Positions 50,344 to 60,320 are shown, numbered from the stretch's first letter. The stretch: 64,000 nucleotides of DNA from CAVRXZ01 sp963773035 (GCA_963773035.1 CAVYZX010000005.1:248001-312000); one strand, 5' to 3'. Translations and numbers: made by a program. The notes: generated by a model not told the origin, from the sequence alone.

Positions 50344-53300
50344 TCACTTTCCATTCACACGCTGTTTCAGCTCCTCGAACCAGTGCTCGACGACGACCAT
50401 GCTGGCCGGCGTTGCGTTCGGATCGCCGACTGCGCTGTCTTTGAGCATCAGGAACCGCTTGCCGTCCGCGGACACGTCGTACGAGCGCGGGGGAAATGGT
50501 GTCGAGTATTTGGCGTCGAACACCTTCGCCGGCTTGCCCGCGCTGAACGTCGATCCGGATGTCTGGACCGGCACCGCGGTGAGCGTATTCGATGCATCAA
50601 GGTAGAACAGCTCGCGACCGCTCCGCGCCCACGCGGGGCGGGTCCCGCCCGTCGTCGAGATCTGCCAGCGGCCGCTGTCTACCTGCGGGAACGGCCGCAC
50701 GTAGACCTCGCTCCGCCCCGGCTCACCCGCCGCCGACTGGTACGCGAGGTAACGACCGTTGGGCGAGAACTCCGCCCAGCCTCCGTCGAACAGGGTCTGG
50801 GCGGGCGGCTCCACGCGTGCCGGGCTCGCACTGGGCGATGGGCCGGGTCCCGGTCGGCTCGCGGCGCCCACCATGGGATACAACCGGACCCGCCAAGCAG
50901 GTCCGGGCGCCATCTGGGTTGAGGCCGCCATGGACAATCTTTCGTTGCCGACGACAAGTGTCCCGTCCGGCGAGATGGACGATGAGAACTGCTGGTTCGC
51001 ACTCGTCGTCAGCCGGTCGGCGACACCGGTGCCGTCGACGGCTTGGCCGTACAGGTTGGAGAGGCCCGCGCGGTTCGACGAGAAGATGAACCGCCGGCCG
51101 TCCGGTGTCCAGAGCGCCAGTGAATCGGAGCCAGGTGCGAAGGTCAAGCGCGTCAGCGTCTCCCGCTCGAAGTCCCACATCCAATTGTCGTTGCTCTCCT
51201 GATCGCTGATGCCGATCAGTAGACGCGTACCGTCAGGCGATATCCGCGGAGTACCGTACGCGCGCAGCGGGGCTTTGATCGGTTCCTCGTGCCCCTTCCG
51301 GTCGACCCACACGAGCGACCGTGGCGACATCTGCACGCTCACACCACCCGGCACGTAGAAGAGCGTGCCCTGCCGCGACACGGCGTAGTTAGCGGCGCCG
51401 CTCGGCTTGATCATCACCTGCTCGACAACCGTCACGGGATCGCCGAGTACCTCGAGTCGTTCGGGATCGAAGCGCACGGCGCGCAACGTGCCGGCCGCAG
51501 CGTAGACCAGGTACCCGGCCTGCCCGGTGCCGGCCGAGGGATTAACGTACTCGGCCTGGCTGCCGCCACGGACGAGCGTCTTCCGGCGGCCGGTTCTCAG
51601 GTCGAGTACGGCCACCTGCGCGTTGTCCGCCTGGCCCGCTGTCATGATCGTCAGCAGCACACCGCGGCCACCCGGCAACACGGACGGGAACCCATGGTCG
51701 GTCTCGCCCTGCGCAGCGTCAGGCGTCGTCAGGATCGTCGGTTCACCGCCGTCCGCCGACACGCGCCATAGACCGGTTCTCGGGTCGTTTGTAGCGAACA
51801 CGATCGTGCTGTCGTCGCTCCAGCTTGCGCCGAGTGGCGCTCCGGTGACCTCGCCGAGTGTGATCGCCGGTCCCCCGCTGATTGACACCTTCTTGAGCTC
51901 CGTGGGCGTGAAGAACCCGATCCAGCGACTGTCGGGGGAAAAGAACATCCCAAGTGCGCCCATGCCGGGGAGTTCGCGCGCGTCGAGCTGATCGATTGCC
52001 CTCACTATCACTGCCAGGCCGACGGTCGGAGCCCCACGGCCCAGGTAAACGAGGTGCCGGCCGTCTGGTGACAGGGCGAGGTCGCGATCGGAGCTCGACA
52101 CATTCAGCGGCTGGGCCGGCGACGCCATGATCGCAAACCGCGACGACAGGACGGGCGCCTGCTGCGCGGGCCGCATCAGGGTCCACACGACGAGCGCGGC
52201 GATCACCGCGACGCCGGACAGCGCCGCGACCGCCACCGGCGTGACGCGACTTGCCGGCGTCGCCGCACGTGCGAGCGTCTCGGCGGCCGGGGACGCCATC
52301 GCGTCGTCGATCTCCAGTCGAGCATTGGACGCCGAATCGAGTCGTCTCTTGCGATCCTTTTCCAAACACCGCCGCAGTAATCTGCGGATCGGTACAGGCG
52401 TGTCGGCCGGCAGCATCGTCGGGTCCGGCTCGCGTTCGAGAATCGCGGCGAGGGTGTCGGAGATGGTGTCGCCGGCGAACGGCGCGCGGCCCGTGAGCAT
52501 TTCGTAGAGCACGCAGCCGAACGACCAGATGTCCGTTCGCCTGTCCAGCGACTGGCCACGCGCCTGTTCCGGGCTCATGTAGGCCGGGGTGCCCAGGACG
52601 GTCCGCTCGCCGAGATCAGTTGCGGTCAGCCTCGGTGACCCTGAGAGGTCAGACTGTGGGGCGCCGTCCCACACCTTCGCCAGCCCGAAGTCGAGCACCT
52701 TAACCACCCCATTGCGGGCGATCTTGATATTCGCCGGCTTGAGGTCGCGATGAATGATGCCCTTCTCGTGCGCCGCTTCCACCGCTTCGGCAATTTGACG
52801 CGCGATGGTCAACGCCTCTTCCAGCGAAATCGGCCCGAGTGCGATGCGGTCTGCGAGCGTCGGCCCATCGATCAGCTCCAATACCAGCGCCTGCGCGCCG
52901 TTTGACTCTTCGAGGCCGTAGATAGCGCCGATGTTCGGGTGATTGAGGGTGGCGAGCAGTTGCGCTTCGCGTGTGAACCGCGCCAGGCGGTCAGGATCGA
53001 GGGCGAACCGCTCGGGCAACACCTTCAGGGCGACGATGCGATTCAGTTTCGTGTCGCACGCGCGATAAACCTCGCCCATGGCGCCCGCACCAAGCGGGGC
53101 GACGATTTCGTAGGGACCCACTCGAAGGCCAGGGGTGAGGACTGCGGGAGACAGCGTGTGGTCCATCGACGCCGGTGGGGCAGTGAGAGCATCGGCAAGC
53201 ACCAGCTCACTGGCGACGGGCAGCTGATCGAGGAAGCTGACGTCCGAGGTGTCCGACGTTAACAACGACTCGACTTCACGACGCAACGCCGCGTCGTCAC

Positions 53301-53397
53301 CAGTCGCAGCGGCCAGAAAGGCGTCGCGCTCTTCGATTGGCTGTTCCGCAGCGGCCTGAAACAGCGCCTTCACTCGCGGCCATCGCTCGTCGGTCAC
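50344..53397 (-). CDS. Ser/Thr protein kinase with TolB/WD40-like C-terminal propeller
   Basis: A 1017-residue protein. An N-terminal helical segment (1-80) precedes the kinase domain: PLGAGAMGEVYRA, K125, HRDLKP (HRD 216-218), DFG 236-238. A membrane helix lies near 377-400. The C-terminal 600 residues are a TolB-like beta-propeller with repeats such as LALSPDGRHLVYLG. The kinase probably sits in the inner membrane with the propeller in the periplasm. GTG 53397 overlaps the ECF sigma stop (GTGA), linking the kinase to that sigma factor. Confidence 0.92.
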   Translation of the reverse strand: MTDERWPRVKALFQAAAEQPIEERDAFLAAATGDDAALRREVESLLTSDTSDVSFLDQLPVASELVLADALTAPPASMDHTLSPAVLTPGLRVGPYEIVAPLGAGAMGEVYRACDTKLNRIVALKVLPERFALDPDRLARFTREAQLLATLNHPNIGAIYGLEESNGAQALVLELIDGPTLADRIALGPISLEEALTIARQIAEAVEAAHEKGIIHRDLKPANIKIARNGVVKVLDFGLAKVWDGAPQSDLSGSPRLTATDLGERTVLGTPAYMSPEQARGQSLDRRTDIWSFGCVLYEMLTGRAPFAGDTISDTLAAILEREPDPTMLPADTPVPIRRLLRRCLEKDRKRRLDSASNARLEIDDAMASPAAETLARAATPASRVTPVAVAALSGVAVIAALVVWTLMRPAQQAPVLSSRFAIMASPAQPLNVSSSDRDLALSPDGRHLVYLGRGAPTVGLAVIVRAIDQLDARELPGMGALGMFFSPDSRWIGFFTPTELKKVSISGGPAITLGEVTGAPLGASWSDDSTIVFATNDPRTGLWRVSADGGEPTILTTPDAAQGETDHGFPSVLPGGRGVLLTIMTAGQADNAQVAVLDLRTGRRKTLVRGGSQAEYVNPSAGTGQAGYLVYAAAGTLRAVRFDPERLEVLGDPVTVVEQVMIKPSGAANYAVSRQGTLFYVPGGVSVQMSPRSLVWVDRKGHEEPIKAPLRAYGTPRISPDGTRLLIGISDQESNDNWMWDFERETLTRLTFAPGSDSLALWTPDGRRFIFSSNRAGLSNLYGQAVDGTGVADRLTTSANQQFSSSISPDGTLVVGNERLSMAASTQMAPGPAWRVRLYPMVGAASRPGPGPSPSASPARVEPPAQTLFDGGWAEFSPNGRYLAYQSAAGEPGRSEVYVRPFPQVDSGRWQISTTGGTRPAWARSGRELFYLDASNTLTAVPVQTSGSTFSAGKPAKVFDAKYSTPFPPRSYDVSADGKRFLMLKDSAVGDPNATPASMVVVEHWFEELKQRVNGK

Positions 53398-53966
53398 GGT
53401 CGAACCTCGGAGCCGAGCTCACGATTGAGCCACGCTTTCGCGGTGCGCCAGTCGCGCTTGACGGTCGACGGGGACACGCTGAGAACATGTGCCGCTTCCT
53501 CGATCGTGAGTCCGCCAAATGCACGAAGCTCGACGATTTTGGCCAGTTCAGCGTCGACCGTTTCCAAGCGGTCGAGCGCGTGATCCAACGCGAGGATGGG
53601 CATCTCGTTTGACGCGGGTACGTCTTTGGCTTCATCGATTGACACACAGCGCACACCCTCGCCCCGTTTGCTCGCGCCGTGACGACGGGCGTGATCGACC
53701 AGGATGCGGCGCATGACCTGCGCCGCGACACCAAAGAAATGCGCTCGATTCTGCCAATCGACCTGGCGTTGGTCGACGAGCCGGATGTACACCTCATGAA
53801 CAAGGGCCGTCGGCTGCAAGGTGTGTTCGGCCCGCTCGCGCCGAAGCTGGCGCGCGGCCACGCGGCGGAGCTCCGCATAGACGAGTGGCAGCAACTGATT
53901 GAGCGCAGTCCGGTCGCCGCGACTCCAATCACCGAGCAGTGCCGTGACGTCGCGAGGCGAGACCAT
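53394..53966 (-). CDS. ECF-family RNA polymerase sigma factor
   Basis: A 190-residue sigma factor of the acidobacterial/planctomycete ECF type (TIGR02999-like): VYAELRRVAARQLRRER, TLQPTALVHEVYIRLVD, region 4 with GLTIEEAAHVLSVSPSTVKRDW. ATG 53966 has AAGG upstream and is preferred over ATG 53981. No anti-sigma gene is adjacent; the coupled kinase downstream is the probable regulator. Confidence 0.92.
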   Translation of the reverse strand: MVSPRDVTALLGDWSRGDRTALNQLLPLVYAELRRVAARQLRRERAEHTLQPTALVHEVYIRLVDQRQVDWQNRAHFFGVAAQVMRRILVDHARRHGASKRGEGVRCVSIDEAKDVPASNEMPILALDHALDRLETVDAELAKIVELRAFGGLTIEEAAHVLSVSPSTVKRDWRTAKAWLNRELGSEVRP

Positions 53967-54156
53967 CGGAGCCTTCTTCATCAATTGGATCGAAGCTCAA
54001 GCATAGCACCGGGGGGACTCGACCACAGGCTTTTTGCCCCGTTGACCCGTTATGGACGCCCCTTGCGCGATCTCCTATAGGCGACGCTCTCAAGGGCGTC
54101 GGTGCGTTGGGCATGGGGATAGTAAGAAAACGGGCGGCAACGCCGAAGGAGGGTGT

Positions 54157-54669
54157 ATGAAATTCGTGGCTATTGGGTGTCTCTGTGCTGGGACGTTGGC
54201 CGCCGTCGGGTGTGCTGACGGACGCGCGGTTCCGACAAGTCCAAGCGCGACCTCGGCTCTGTCTGGCGTGGCCGCGACTACGTTCGGCGGTACCGCCGCA
54301 GCAGCGGCGTCTTTCCCGCGAAGCGGAGCTCTCCAGGTGACGAAGGAGTGCTCGCAGTTCAACGGCACGGATGGGACGTTCTGCACGATCACGTCCTCGA
54401 ACCTCGCTGCAATCGAAGTCGGCTCGAGGGTCATCTATGCCACTGTGAACGGTTTTGGGGATCTCGACAGTGACGTGGTCCTCGACCTGCCGGGACCAGG
54501 GAACAACGCCGCGTTCGGCCACTGCACACTCAACGCCTCTGTCAGCCGTTGCACGTTCTCGGGCGGGACCGGGAAGTTCACGCACTTCCATGCAACAGTG
54601 GCGGTCTCGTACCTGGGTGGGCCCGATTATGGCTGGGACGGGAACTACAGCTTCAGTCCGCGCGATTAA
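54157..54669 (+). CDS. Lipoprotein with allene-oxide-cyclase-barrel-like fold
   Basis: A 170-residue predicted lipoprotein with lipobox-like AAVGC at C19. The mature part (ALQVTKECSQFNGTDGTFCT, RVIYATVNGFGDLDSDVVLD, FTHFHATVAVSYLGG) resembles the small eight-stranded barrel of allene oxide cyclase-like and dirigent-like proteins. It has four cysteines. ATG 54157 follows AAGGAGG. Divergent from the ECF sigma gene, so possibly one of its targets. Confidence 0.7.
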   Translation: MKFVAIGCLCAGTLAAVGCADGRAVPTSPSATSALSGVAATTFGGTAAAAASFPRSGALQVTKECSQFNGTDGTFCTITSSNLAAIEVGSRVIYATVNGFGDLDSDVVLDLPGPGNNAAFGHCTLNASVSRCTFSGGTGKFTHFHATVAVSYLGGPDYGWDGNYSFSPRD

Positions 54670-54917
54670 GCCGAGAATTGTTTCTACCCCCGTGCGCGCT
54701 TCATCGCAGGACCGACAGGAAGAACGCGTTTCGGACGACCCATCCGCGGACTGCGCGCCGGGCACCGCTCCAGCGCGTCAGACTCCGGCCGACAGACGGA
54801 CTGCCGTCATAGAAACGACGCAGTCGTTGCAATGCCCTCGAGAACGACTTGTCGCGGTTTCTGCGATAGATGCGCGTTTGCGGCGGTCCGCCTTCGCGGC
54901 TTCGCCGCTACGGCGGG

Positions 54918-54948
54918 CAACCTCCGCCTGAATCATGAGCGGAGGTTG
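54918..54948. other. Perfect 10-bp inverted repeat next to W-rich element copy 3
   Basis: CAACCTCCGC (54918-54927) and GCGGAGGTTG (54939-54948) flank an 11-nt loop. The right arm ends 4 bp before the W-rich element. It is in the 498-bp gap between the lipoprotein and the TonB receptor genes; no other gene is seen there. Confidence 0.6.
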
Positions 54949-54952
54949 GTGG

Positions 54953-55013
54953 CCCAGATTTTCCCCAGATGGAACCCACTGACCAGCTGGATGCGCCAAA
55001 TCGAAGACTTCCA
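54953..55013 (+). repeat. Dispersed W-rich element, copy 3 (diverged)
   Basis: In the corresponding frame it reads QIFPRWNPLTSWMRQIEDFQ. DNA similarity to copies 1 and 2 is lower, but the peptide pattern Q-(I/M)-F-x2-W-N-x-(I/L)-x2-W-(L/M)-R-(R/Q)-I-x2-(L/F)-Q is retained. Confidence 0.5.
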
Positions 55014-55167
55014 AAGAGCCGCGTAAAACGGTTTGCTAAGCGGAAGTCCGCCTCTCGGACATCTTTGATTTTCTCGCAAATCCAACCGTCTCAACAAGTC
55101 CTTCGATCAGACGATTTGGGCTCCTGCGTGCGCGACAATCATCTCTCCGACGGCCAGGCCGCTGACT

Positions 55168-57477
55168 TCAGAACCGAACCTTCGCCGTGGCCGAGACCAG
55201 CCGAGGAATCGAATATTGCCCAGCCGCGAACTCACTCTCCTGCGCGACGAGATACAGGTTGTTCGTGATGTTCTCGATGTCGAGCTGTAACGACAGCCGT
55301 GGTCGAGCCCTTCCGGTTCGGAGCAGGTCCACGCCGAAGGACAGATTGGCGGTGAAATGCCCGGGTACCCGGGCGTCCATTGTGTCTTCGCGCTCGGTCG
55401 GAGTGCCGCTTCCGTATTCGACGGCCGTACCGGCCCAGAGACCGGTGTGCTGATGGCGGTACGTTAGGCCACCCGTGAGCGTATGGGTCTGATCCATCGG
55501 CGCGAGGAATCGTTCGGTCGAGTCGAGGTGTTCGGGCTCAGTGACGAACCCGCCGGTAACAGGGTTGTAGAAGTAGACGCGGCCGAGCGCGTAGTTGAAG
55601 TACCCGGTCAGCCCATACCGGGCCAGTCTCGGGAGATCCACGCGCGTTTCAAGACCGTACGCTCGGGCGTGCGTGAAGCTCGCGTAGGAATAGATGCGTG
55701 AATCAGGCCAGACCGTCGTGTGCACTGGGTTATCGCTCGTCCGGTAATAGCCGGTGACGCCGATCTGCAACGGACCGGTTGGCGTGACCGCGCCGACTTC
55801 AAACTGGTGCTCCGTCGTGGGCTGCACCGGCGGCAGAGGCACACCGATCTCTTCGATGAATTGGGTGAGACCAGCCGCGCTCGAGAGCACGCCCTCCACC
55901 GGTGGCGGCACAAAGTAGTTGTTGTAAGAGGCGTGTACGACCGCGCCCCGTCCCACCTGCACCGCCACGTTGACGCGCGGGCTGACATGAGTCTCGGAGA
56001 GCAGCAGACTGTAGTGATCGAACCGCACACCAACGTCCGCCGTCACGCGACTCGTCACTCGGATGTCGTCCTGCACGTATCCGCTCACCTGGCCCCCCGA
56101 CTCGTGGCCAGCGAACGTGATTGGGCTCTGCGTGAAGTCAGTCGCCGGCACGTCGATCAGATGCGCGTAGGCTTCGTAGCCATCGCTGTCATAGGATAAG
56201 TGTTCGTCAGGTGCGAGGCGCACCATGTCGACGCCGAACTTGATCGTGTGACGGCCCATGAAGCGCGCGACATCCGCTTTGCCCCCGATTGTCAGGAGGT
56301 CGCGCTTCACCGCTGCGTGAGCTGTGAGCGGCCCCTCCGCCGGCAGCAGATCAGACCGCGACCACCGCTGGTAGAAGGTCGCGCCGACCGTCATGTCGGA
56401 CCACGCACGGCTCCACCCCAGCACGGTCGTTTGCTGACGCGTACGTTGATTGGCGTCTGCTACGGGCCGCAACTCGACGTCCTGGGGTGTCTTCGGAATC
56501 TCGAAATTTGCGGCATCCACCATCACCACCGCACGGAGCAGACCTTTCTCGCCGAGATTGCCATCGAGTTGGAGCAGCCCGTGCCCCCCGGTGGCGTGGT
56601 CGTGGATCGCCTCTGGATCCGGGGGACTGAGAAACCGGTCCGATTCGAAGATCGACCCGAACGCGTAGTAGCCGAACCGATCGCGATGACCGCCGACATC
56701 GCCCAGCAGATTGAACCGCCCGGCCTCGCCACCGTTGATGGTCGCCGAGCCGCTATTCGCCATGCGGAGCCCGGACTTCGTCACGATGTCCACAACGCCG
56801 CCAAACCGGTTCCCGTACTCGGCGGGGAATCCACCGGTCATGACGTTCGCAGTTTCGATGACGTCGGGACTGAGGCCAGACGAGAACACCGCGTGCGGGT
56901 TCTCCCAGAAGGCCACGCCATTAATGAACGGATTGAGTGCGACCTCTTCGCCGCGCACGTGGACGAAATCGTCGTGGCCGCGAATCATGCCCGGCGCCGC
57001 TGTCACGATGGCGTCCGGCAGGCCGGTGCGTTGGGTCACCGGGAGGAGCTCAATCCGGCTGGCGGGCAGGGATGTCGAACTCGGTGAGTGGGTGCCCGGC
57101 AACGGCGCGAGTTCACCCGCGACGTTGACCGTCGCGTTCACACCGCCGACGGCCAGTCGAACCGTGACCGTTCGAACCTCGCGCGGTTCAAGCGTCAGAC
57201 GTAACTCGCGCTTCGAGAAACCTTCAGCGGTACCGGTCAGTAGGTAATCACCGGCGCCGACGCTCGGAAACGTGAAGCGTCCCGTCGCGTCGACGGCTGT
57301 CTGGGTCGTCGTGCCCACCGACGTGGACGTGAGGGTGATCAAGCCCTTTGGGATCAAAGAGCCGTCAGCGTCTGCCACAAGCTGCCCGTGGATGACCGCT
57401 TCAGTTTGTGCCCAGACCGGTGTTGTGCCGACGACGAGGACCGCGGCGAACGCGCTCAACCGTGTACTCCAGGACAT
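55168..57477 (-). CDS. TonB-dependent outer-membrane receptor with carboxypeptidase-regulatory N-domain
   Basis: A 769-residue receptor. A signal peptide (cleavage near VWAQ) is followed by a carboxypeptidase-regulatory-like domain (about 27-110), a plug domain (VHVRGEEVALNPFINGVAFW, FPAEYGNRFGGVVDIVTKSG) and a 22-strand-type barrel ending ATAKVRF with terminal F. Such receptors import metal chelates, vitamins or oligosaccharides; the nearby CusF-like and Cys/His-rich genes make a copper-related role possible, as inference. ATG 57477. No TonB box is obvious. Confidence 0.9.
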   Translation of the reverse strand: MSWSTRLSAFAAVLVVGTTPVWAQTEAVIHGQLVADADGSLIPKGLITLTSTSVGTTTQTAVDATGRFTFPSVGAGDYLLTGTAEGFSKRELRLTLEPREVRTVTVRLAVGGVNATVNVAGELAPLPGTHSPSSTSLPASRIELLPVTQRTGLPDAIVTAAPGMIRGHDDFVHVRGEEVALNPFINGVAFWENPHAVFSSGLSPDVIETANVMTGGFPAEYGNRFGGVVDIVTKSGLRMANSGSATINGGEAGRFNLLGDVGGHRDRFGYYAFGSIFESDRFLSPPDPEAIHDHATGGHGLLQLDGNLGEKGLLRAVVMVDAANFEIPKTPQDVELRPVADANQRTRQQTTVLGWSRAWSDMTVGATFYQRWSRSDLLPAEGPLTAHAAVKRDLLTIGGKADVARFMGRHTIKFGVDMVRLAPDEHLSYDSDGYEAYAHLIDVPATDFTQSPITFAGHESGGQVSGYVQDDIRVTSRVTADVGVRFDHYSLLLSETHVSPRVNVAVQVGRGAVVHASYNNYFVPPPVEGVLSSAAGLTQFIEEIGVPLPPVQPTTEHQFEVGAVTPTGPLQIGVTGYYRTSDNPVHTTVWPDSRIYSYASFTHARAYGLETRVDLPRLARYGLTGYFNYALGRVYFYNPVTGGFVTEPEHLDSTERFLAPMDQTHTLTGGLTYRHQHTGLWAGTAVEYGSGTPTEREDTMDARVPGHFTANLSFGVDLLRTGRARPRLSLQLDIENITNNLYLVAQESEFAAGQYSIPRLVSATAKVRF

Positions 57478-57723
57478 GATTCCTCCTCACGAATGTTCAC
57501 CCATACGGTCGCTCGGTCCGGCGCACGAACGGACGCTCCACGATTCAGCCGGACGATGACGGGCGTGAAGGCCCCGGTACTCAGCACGCACTCTCTTCCT
57601 TCAGAGACCGCTCCGAAGAGGGCGGTCACTGAGGAAGGTCGCGCGCCGCCGCGCCACCGGACAATGGGGCGCGGGTCCCGCGGTTTGTTCTCTCGCGGGC
57701 TCTTCGGGAGCGAAAACTAGAGG

Positions 57724-58101
57724 CTAGCTGCGGGGCGGAGGTGAAGCTGGAGGAGTGGTCCAGTCCGAGGGGAAAGGCGAGGTGTCGCCCACCGGACCAA
57801 CGGACGGCGCATCGACGTTGGCGGCGATGGCCGTAGCTGGCAAGGCGAGCGGGCCCATCGCTGCGAGCAACGCGAGACTCAGATCATGCTGAGTACCCTG
57901 CAAATGACATCGCGCCGAATCCGCGGGCTTGTGATGCATCGGACATGAGCCGTGATCACCGCCGTGCGCGCAGGTGCAGACCAAGGCAGATGTTGAGCTG
58001 CGGGTCGCAAGCAGCACGACCGTCGTCCCTGTCACGACGGACACGTGGAGAAAGAGCCACGCGACCGCAACCGGGACGAGGGCACGTCGGCTCTTCAACA
58101 C
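57724..58101 (-). CDS. Cys/His-rich membrane protein (copper-associated type)
   Basis: A 125-residue protein with a hydrophobic segment (about 8-32), then a metal-ligand-rich loop CTCAHGGDHGSCPMHH and a later CHLQGTQHD, then a second hydrophobic segment (LALLAAMGPLALPATAI). Proteins of this layout occur beside copper genes in Acidobacteria. Lies between the CusF-like gene and the TonB receptor, all minus strand. Function inferred only from ligands and context. Confidence 0.7.
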   Translation of the reverse strand: MLKSRRALVPVAVAWLFLHVSVVTGTTVVLLATRSSTSALVCTCAHGGDHGSCPMHHKPADSARCHLQGTQHDLSLALLAAMGPLALPATAIAANVDAPSVGPVGDTSPFPSDWTTPPASPPPRS

Positions 58102-58328
58102 GTGTCGTCCAGCTTAGTGCCGGCGGTTTGGGTGGGTCAAGTAACGGAATCGCGGCGAACGTTCACTCAATCCTGCGCGACAGGTTGGAGCCCGGACGTA
58201 GGAGTGATTCAACAACCGTCCGCCTCGAGCGACTCACTGGGTTTCGTAACGTGTCGCGCATTGCCCTCCTTTGCTGCCCCTTGTGGCTCCGAAAGGGCAA
58301 GACATGGGCAACGTTGATTGCTCAGAAT

Positions 58329-58688
58329 CTATCGAGACGGCTTCGCTGGAGCGATATCCTCGAGCCAATACTCGCTGCCCGTGGACACGACCTTCGCTGT
58401 CACCTGCTCGCCTTGTGACAGGTTGTCCAGCAGGTGTTCGTCCTTCACTGGGTACGTCATCGTCATCGCCCCCATGAAGCCCGGGATAGCCTCATGATCG
58501 ACTGTCAGCTTCTTGTTGACCTTGTCGATCGCCATGACCTTGCCTTTCAGGTCGAATCGTTGCGCCTGAACCGCCGGTGCCTGCGCGGGAGTCTGACTCT
58601 GCGTGTCAGTCTGGCGTGGCGGTGAACTGCAGCCGATCAACCACGAGCACAGACTTGCTGCCAACAGAGCAACGAGTTTGACACGCAT
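58329..58688 (-). CDS. CusF-like copper-binding lipoprotein
   Basis: A 119-residue lipoprotein (lipobox LIGC, C20). The C-terminal OB-like domain has FDLKGKVMAIDKVNKKLTVD, then GAMTMTYPV and a terminal WLEDI, the CusF/copper-binding (PF11604-like) pattern in which methionines of MTM and a Trp/His help bind Cu(I). It would act in the periplasm as a copper chaperone. ATG 58688. A 227-bp gap without features separates it from the Cys/His-rich gene. Confidence 0.85.
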   Translation of the reverse strand: MRVKLVALLAASLCSWLIGCSSPPRQTDTQSQTPAQAPAVQAQRFDLKGKVMAIDKVNKKLTVDHEAIPGFMGAMTMTYPVKDEHLLDNLSQGEQVTAKVVSTGSEYWLEDIAPAKPSR

Positions 58689-59173
58689 ACAGCTGTCCCC
58701 TTCTCAACAGAATCACTTGGCTCGGACCCTCTGCACCAGTTCGACGACCTTCCACCTACTGGACCGCACAATCCGATTCGCGTTCAATGCGTCTGACGGC
58801 GATCCTAGGCCGATCATTCTGTTTGTTCGTCTCTGTCCAGGCCACCACTACGCCGACCCGGAGTCTATATCACGAGGCGATGGTTTCGTCGTCCGCTGAC
58901 CGTCGATCCCAACGATGGGACATTACGGGGCCTGCGTCTGCGAATGAGCATCGAAGCACTACCGGACGAGGCGACCACGCTTCCGCAGCCCGTGGAAAGA
59001 ACGCGGCCCTCGACTGAGTTGGAGCGCCGACGTGACCTGGCGCCAGCTGCCGCTCATCCAGGCTTCGGGGCCGCCGGTTGGAAATGAGGAGCGCTTTGCT
59101 GATCTTGAGCAAGGGTCGCAGGATTAGGAGGGTGACGCTTAGTGCCGTCGATCTGTTGCCTATGTGACCTCCC
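58689..59173. other. Intergenic region, no gene recognised
   Basis: 485 bp between the CusF-like and phytase-like genes, both minus strand. A plus-strand open stretch around 58860-59085 has no start signal, motif or protein-like composition. Nothing else seen. Confidence 0.4.
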
Positions 59174-60166
59174 TCACGGCTTCCAATCGAAGGCGATGAG
59201 GTAGGTGTGCTGTGTTTGCATGAAGTTGTCGTCCGAGATGAGATAGAAACGGTAGAACCCGGCGGGTCTGGCTACGACGGATACGCCCTCGAAGTTGTCG
59301 CGTGTCAGAGGTGCCGTGATTGTGAGCTCGTCGACCAATGGGCTGCCCGCGATCATCGGATGATCCACCAGTCTCATCGAGATTCGACCACCGCGGCTCG
59401 AATCATAGGCGCGGTAGAGGAGCGCGACTGCAGTATCGCCGTAGGACGCCGCGCCCACCAATCCGAATCCGTCTCCCGGTAAAGCTCGGACGGGAGCGTC
59501 CCGACACGAGCTCGAGAGCTGGCAGAGCCACAGTCGACCGCCTTCGCTCCCGACGAGATACGCCTCCGAACTGCTAGACGGATAGTTGGTCAGCGCCTCC
59601 ATGCCTTGGTTGGATGGAAACGGGCCGTCAGGTTTGGGGACCTCACGGCGGGCAGGGCCGCCGTCAGCGGAATACAGCCAAATGCGGTGATCGCGCTCGA
59701 AGCTCACGAGTCGATCCCCATTTGGAAACACCGCGAGGCCTTCGGCGTCAGCGCGGCTCTTTTTTCTCTCCAACGGGCGGCCGCTCAGATCTAGCAAGCG
59801 TGTGAGCCTGGTATTCGTGAGCCCCACGACGTGGCCGGCTGCATCTAAGACAATCTGCGCTTCCAGCAGGTCACCTTCATCAGTGATGGCCATGAGGCGG
59901 CCGTCGGGTCCAACTCGAAGATCCGAGAGGCCATGTAGGCGCGTCGTGTCGACGCCGCGTAACTCGATGCCGCCGGCATACCCGAAGGCGCCAATCGCCG
60001 TTTGCATCGGATCTCTCGGGTTGAGCGGCACCGGCGTGGACGTGATCTCGACGCGTCGACCGAGCGACGTGTCTGCAACGGGGGAGCTCGTTTCGGTCAG
60101 GCCAGCTTCGTTTGATGTGCACGCAAAACACATCAGGGTCAAGAGGACGGAGAATGACGTCCTCAT
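59174..60166 (-). CDS. Esterase-like activity of phytase family lipoprotein
   Basis: A 330-residue protein with lipobox FAC at C16 and a beta-propeller of the phytase-like esterase family (PF13449 type): GGIELRGVDTTRLHGLSDLR, MAITDEGDLLEA, DAEGLAVFPNGDRLVSFER, NQGMEALTNY and NFEGVSVVARPAGFYRFYLI, SDDNF. The acidic DxEGL/NQGMEAL motifs are typical calcium/active-site positions. Substrate unproven. ATG 60166 starts the lipoprotein signal. Confidence 0.85.
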   Translation of the reverse strand: MRTSFSVLLTLMCFACTSNEAGLTETSSPVADTSLGRRVEITSTPVPLNPRDPMQTAIGAFGYAGGIELRGVDTTRLHGLSDLRVGPDGRLMAITDEGDLLEAQIVLDAAGHVVGLTNTRLTRLLDLSGRPLERKKSRADAEGLAVFPNGDRLVSFERDHRIWLYSADGGPARREVPKPDGPFPSNQGMEALTNYPSSSSEAYLVGSEGGRLWLCQLSSSCRDAPVRALPGDGFGLVGAASYGDTAVALLYRAYDSSRGGRISMRLVDHPMIAGSPLVDELTITAPLTRDNFEGVSVVARPAGFYRFYLISDDNFMQTQHTYLIAFDWKP

Positions 60167-60320
60167 ACCCTGTGTTTCCGTCCGCACTTTGTTGGCCGCC
60201 AGGGATTGTGGTTGCGCGTCGGCCAGGATATCAGACCAAACGTTGGCCGTTTCGGGGTCAAAACAGGGCTATTTTCGGTTCACCAGCGCCGCGCCAGGGA
60301 ACAACCGACCGGCGTTACGG

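Noticed and set aside
58769..59017. Small plus-strand gene beginning MRLTAILGRSFCLFVSVQA
   Set aside because: The signal-like start is quickly followed by low-complexity sequence, without Shine-Dalgarno or family match.
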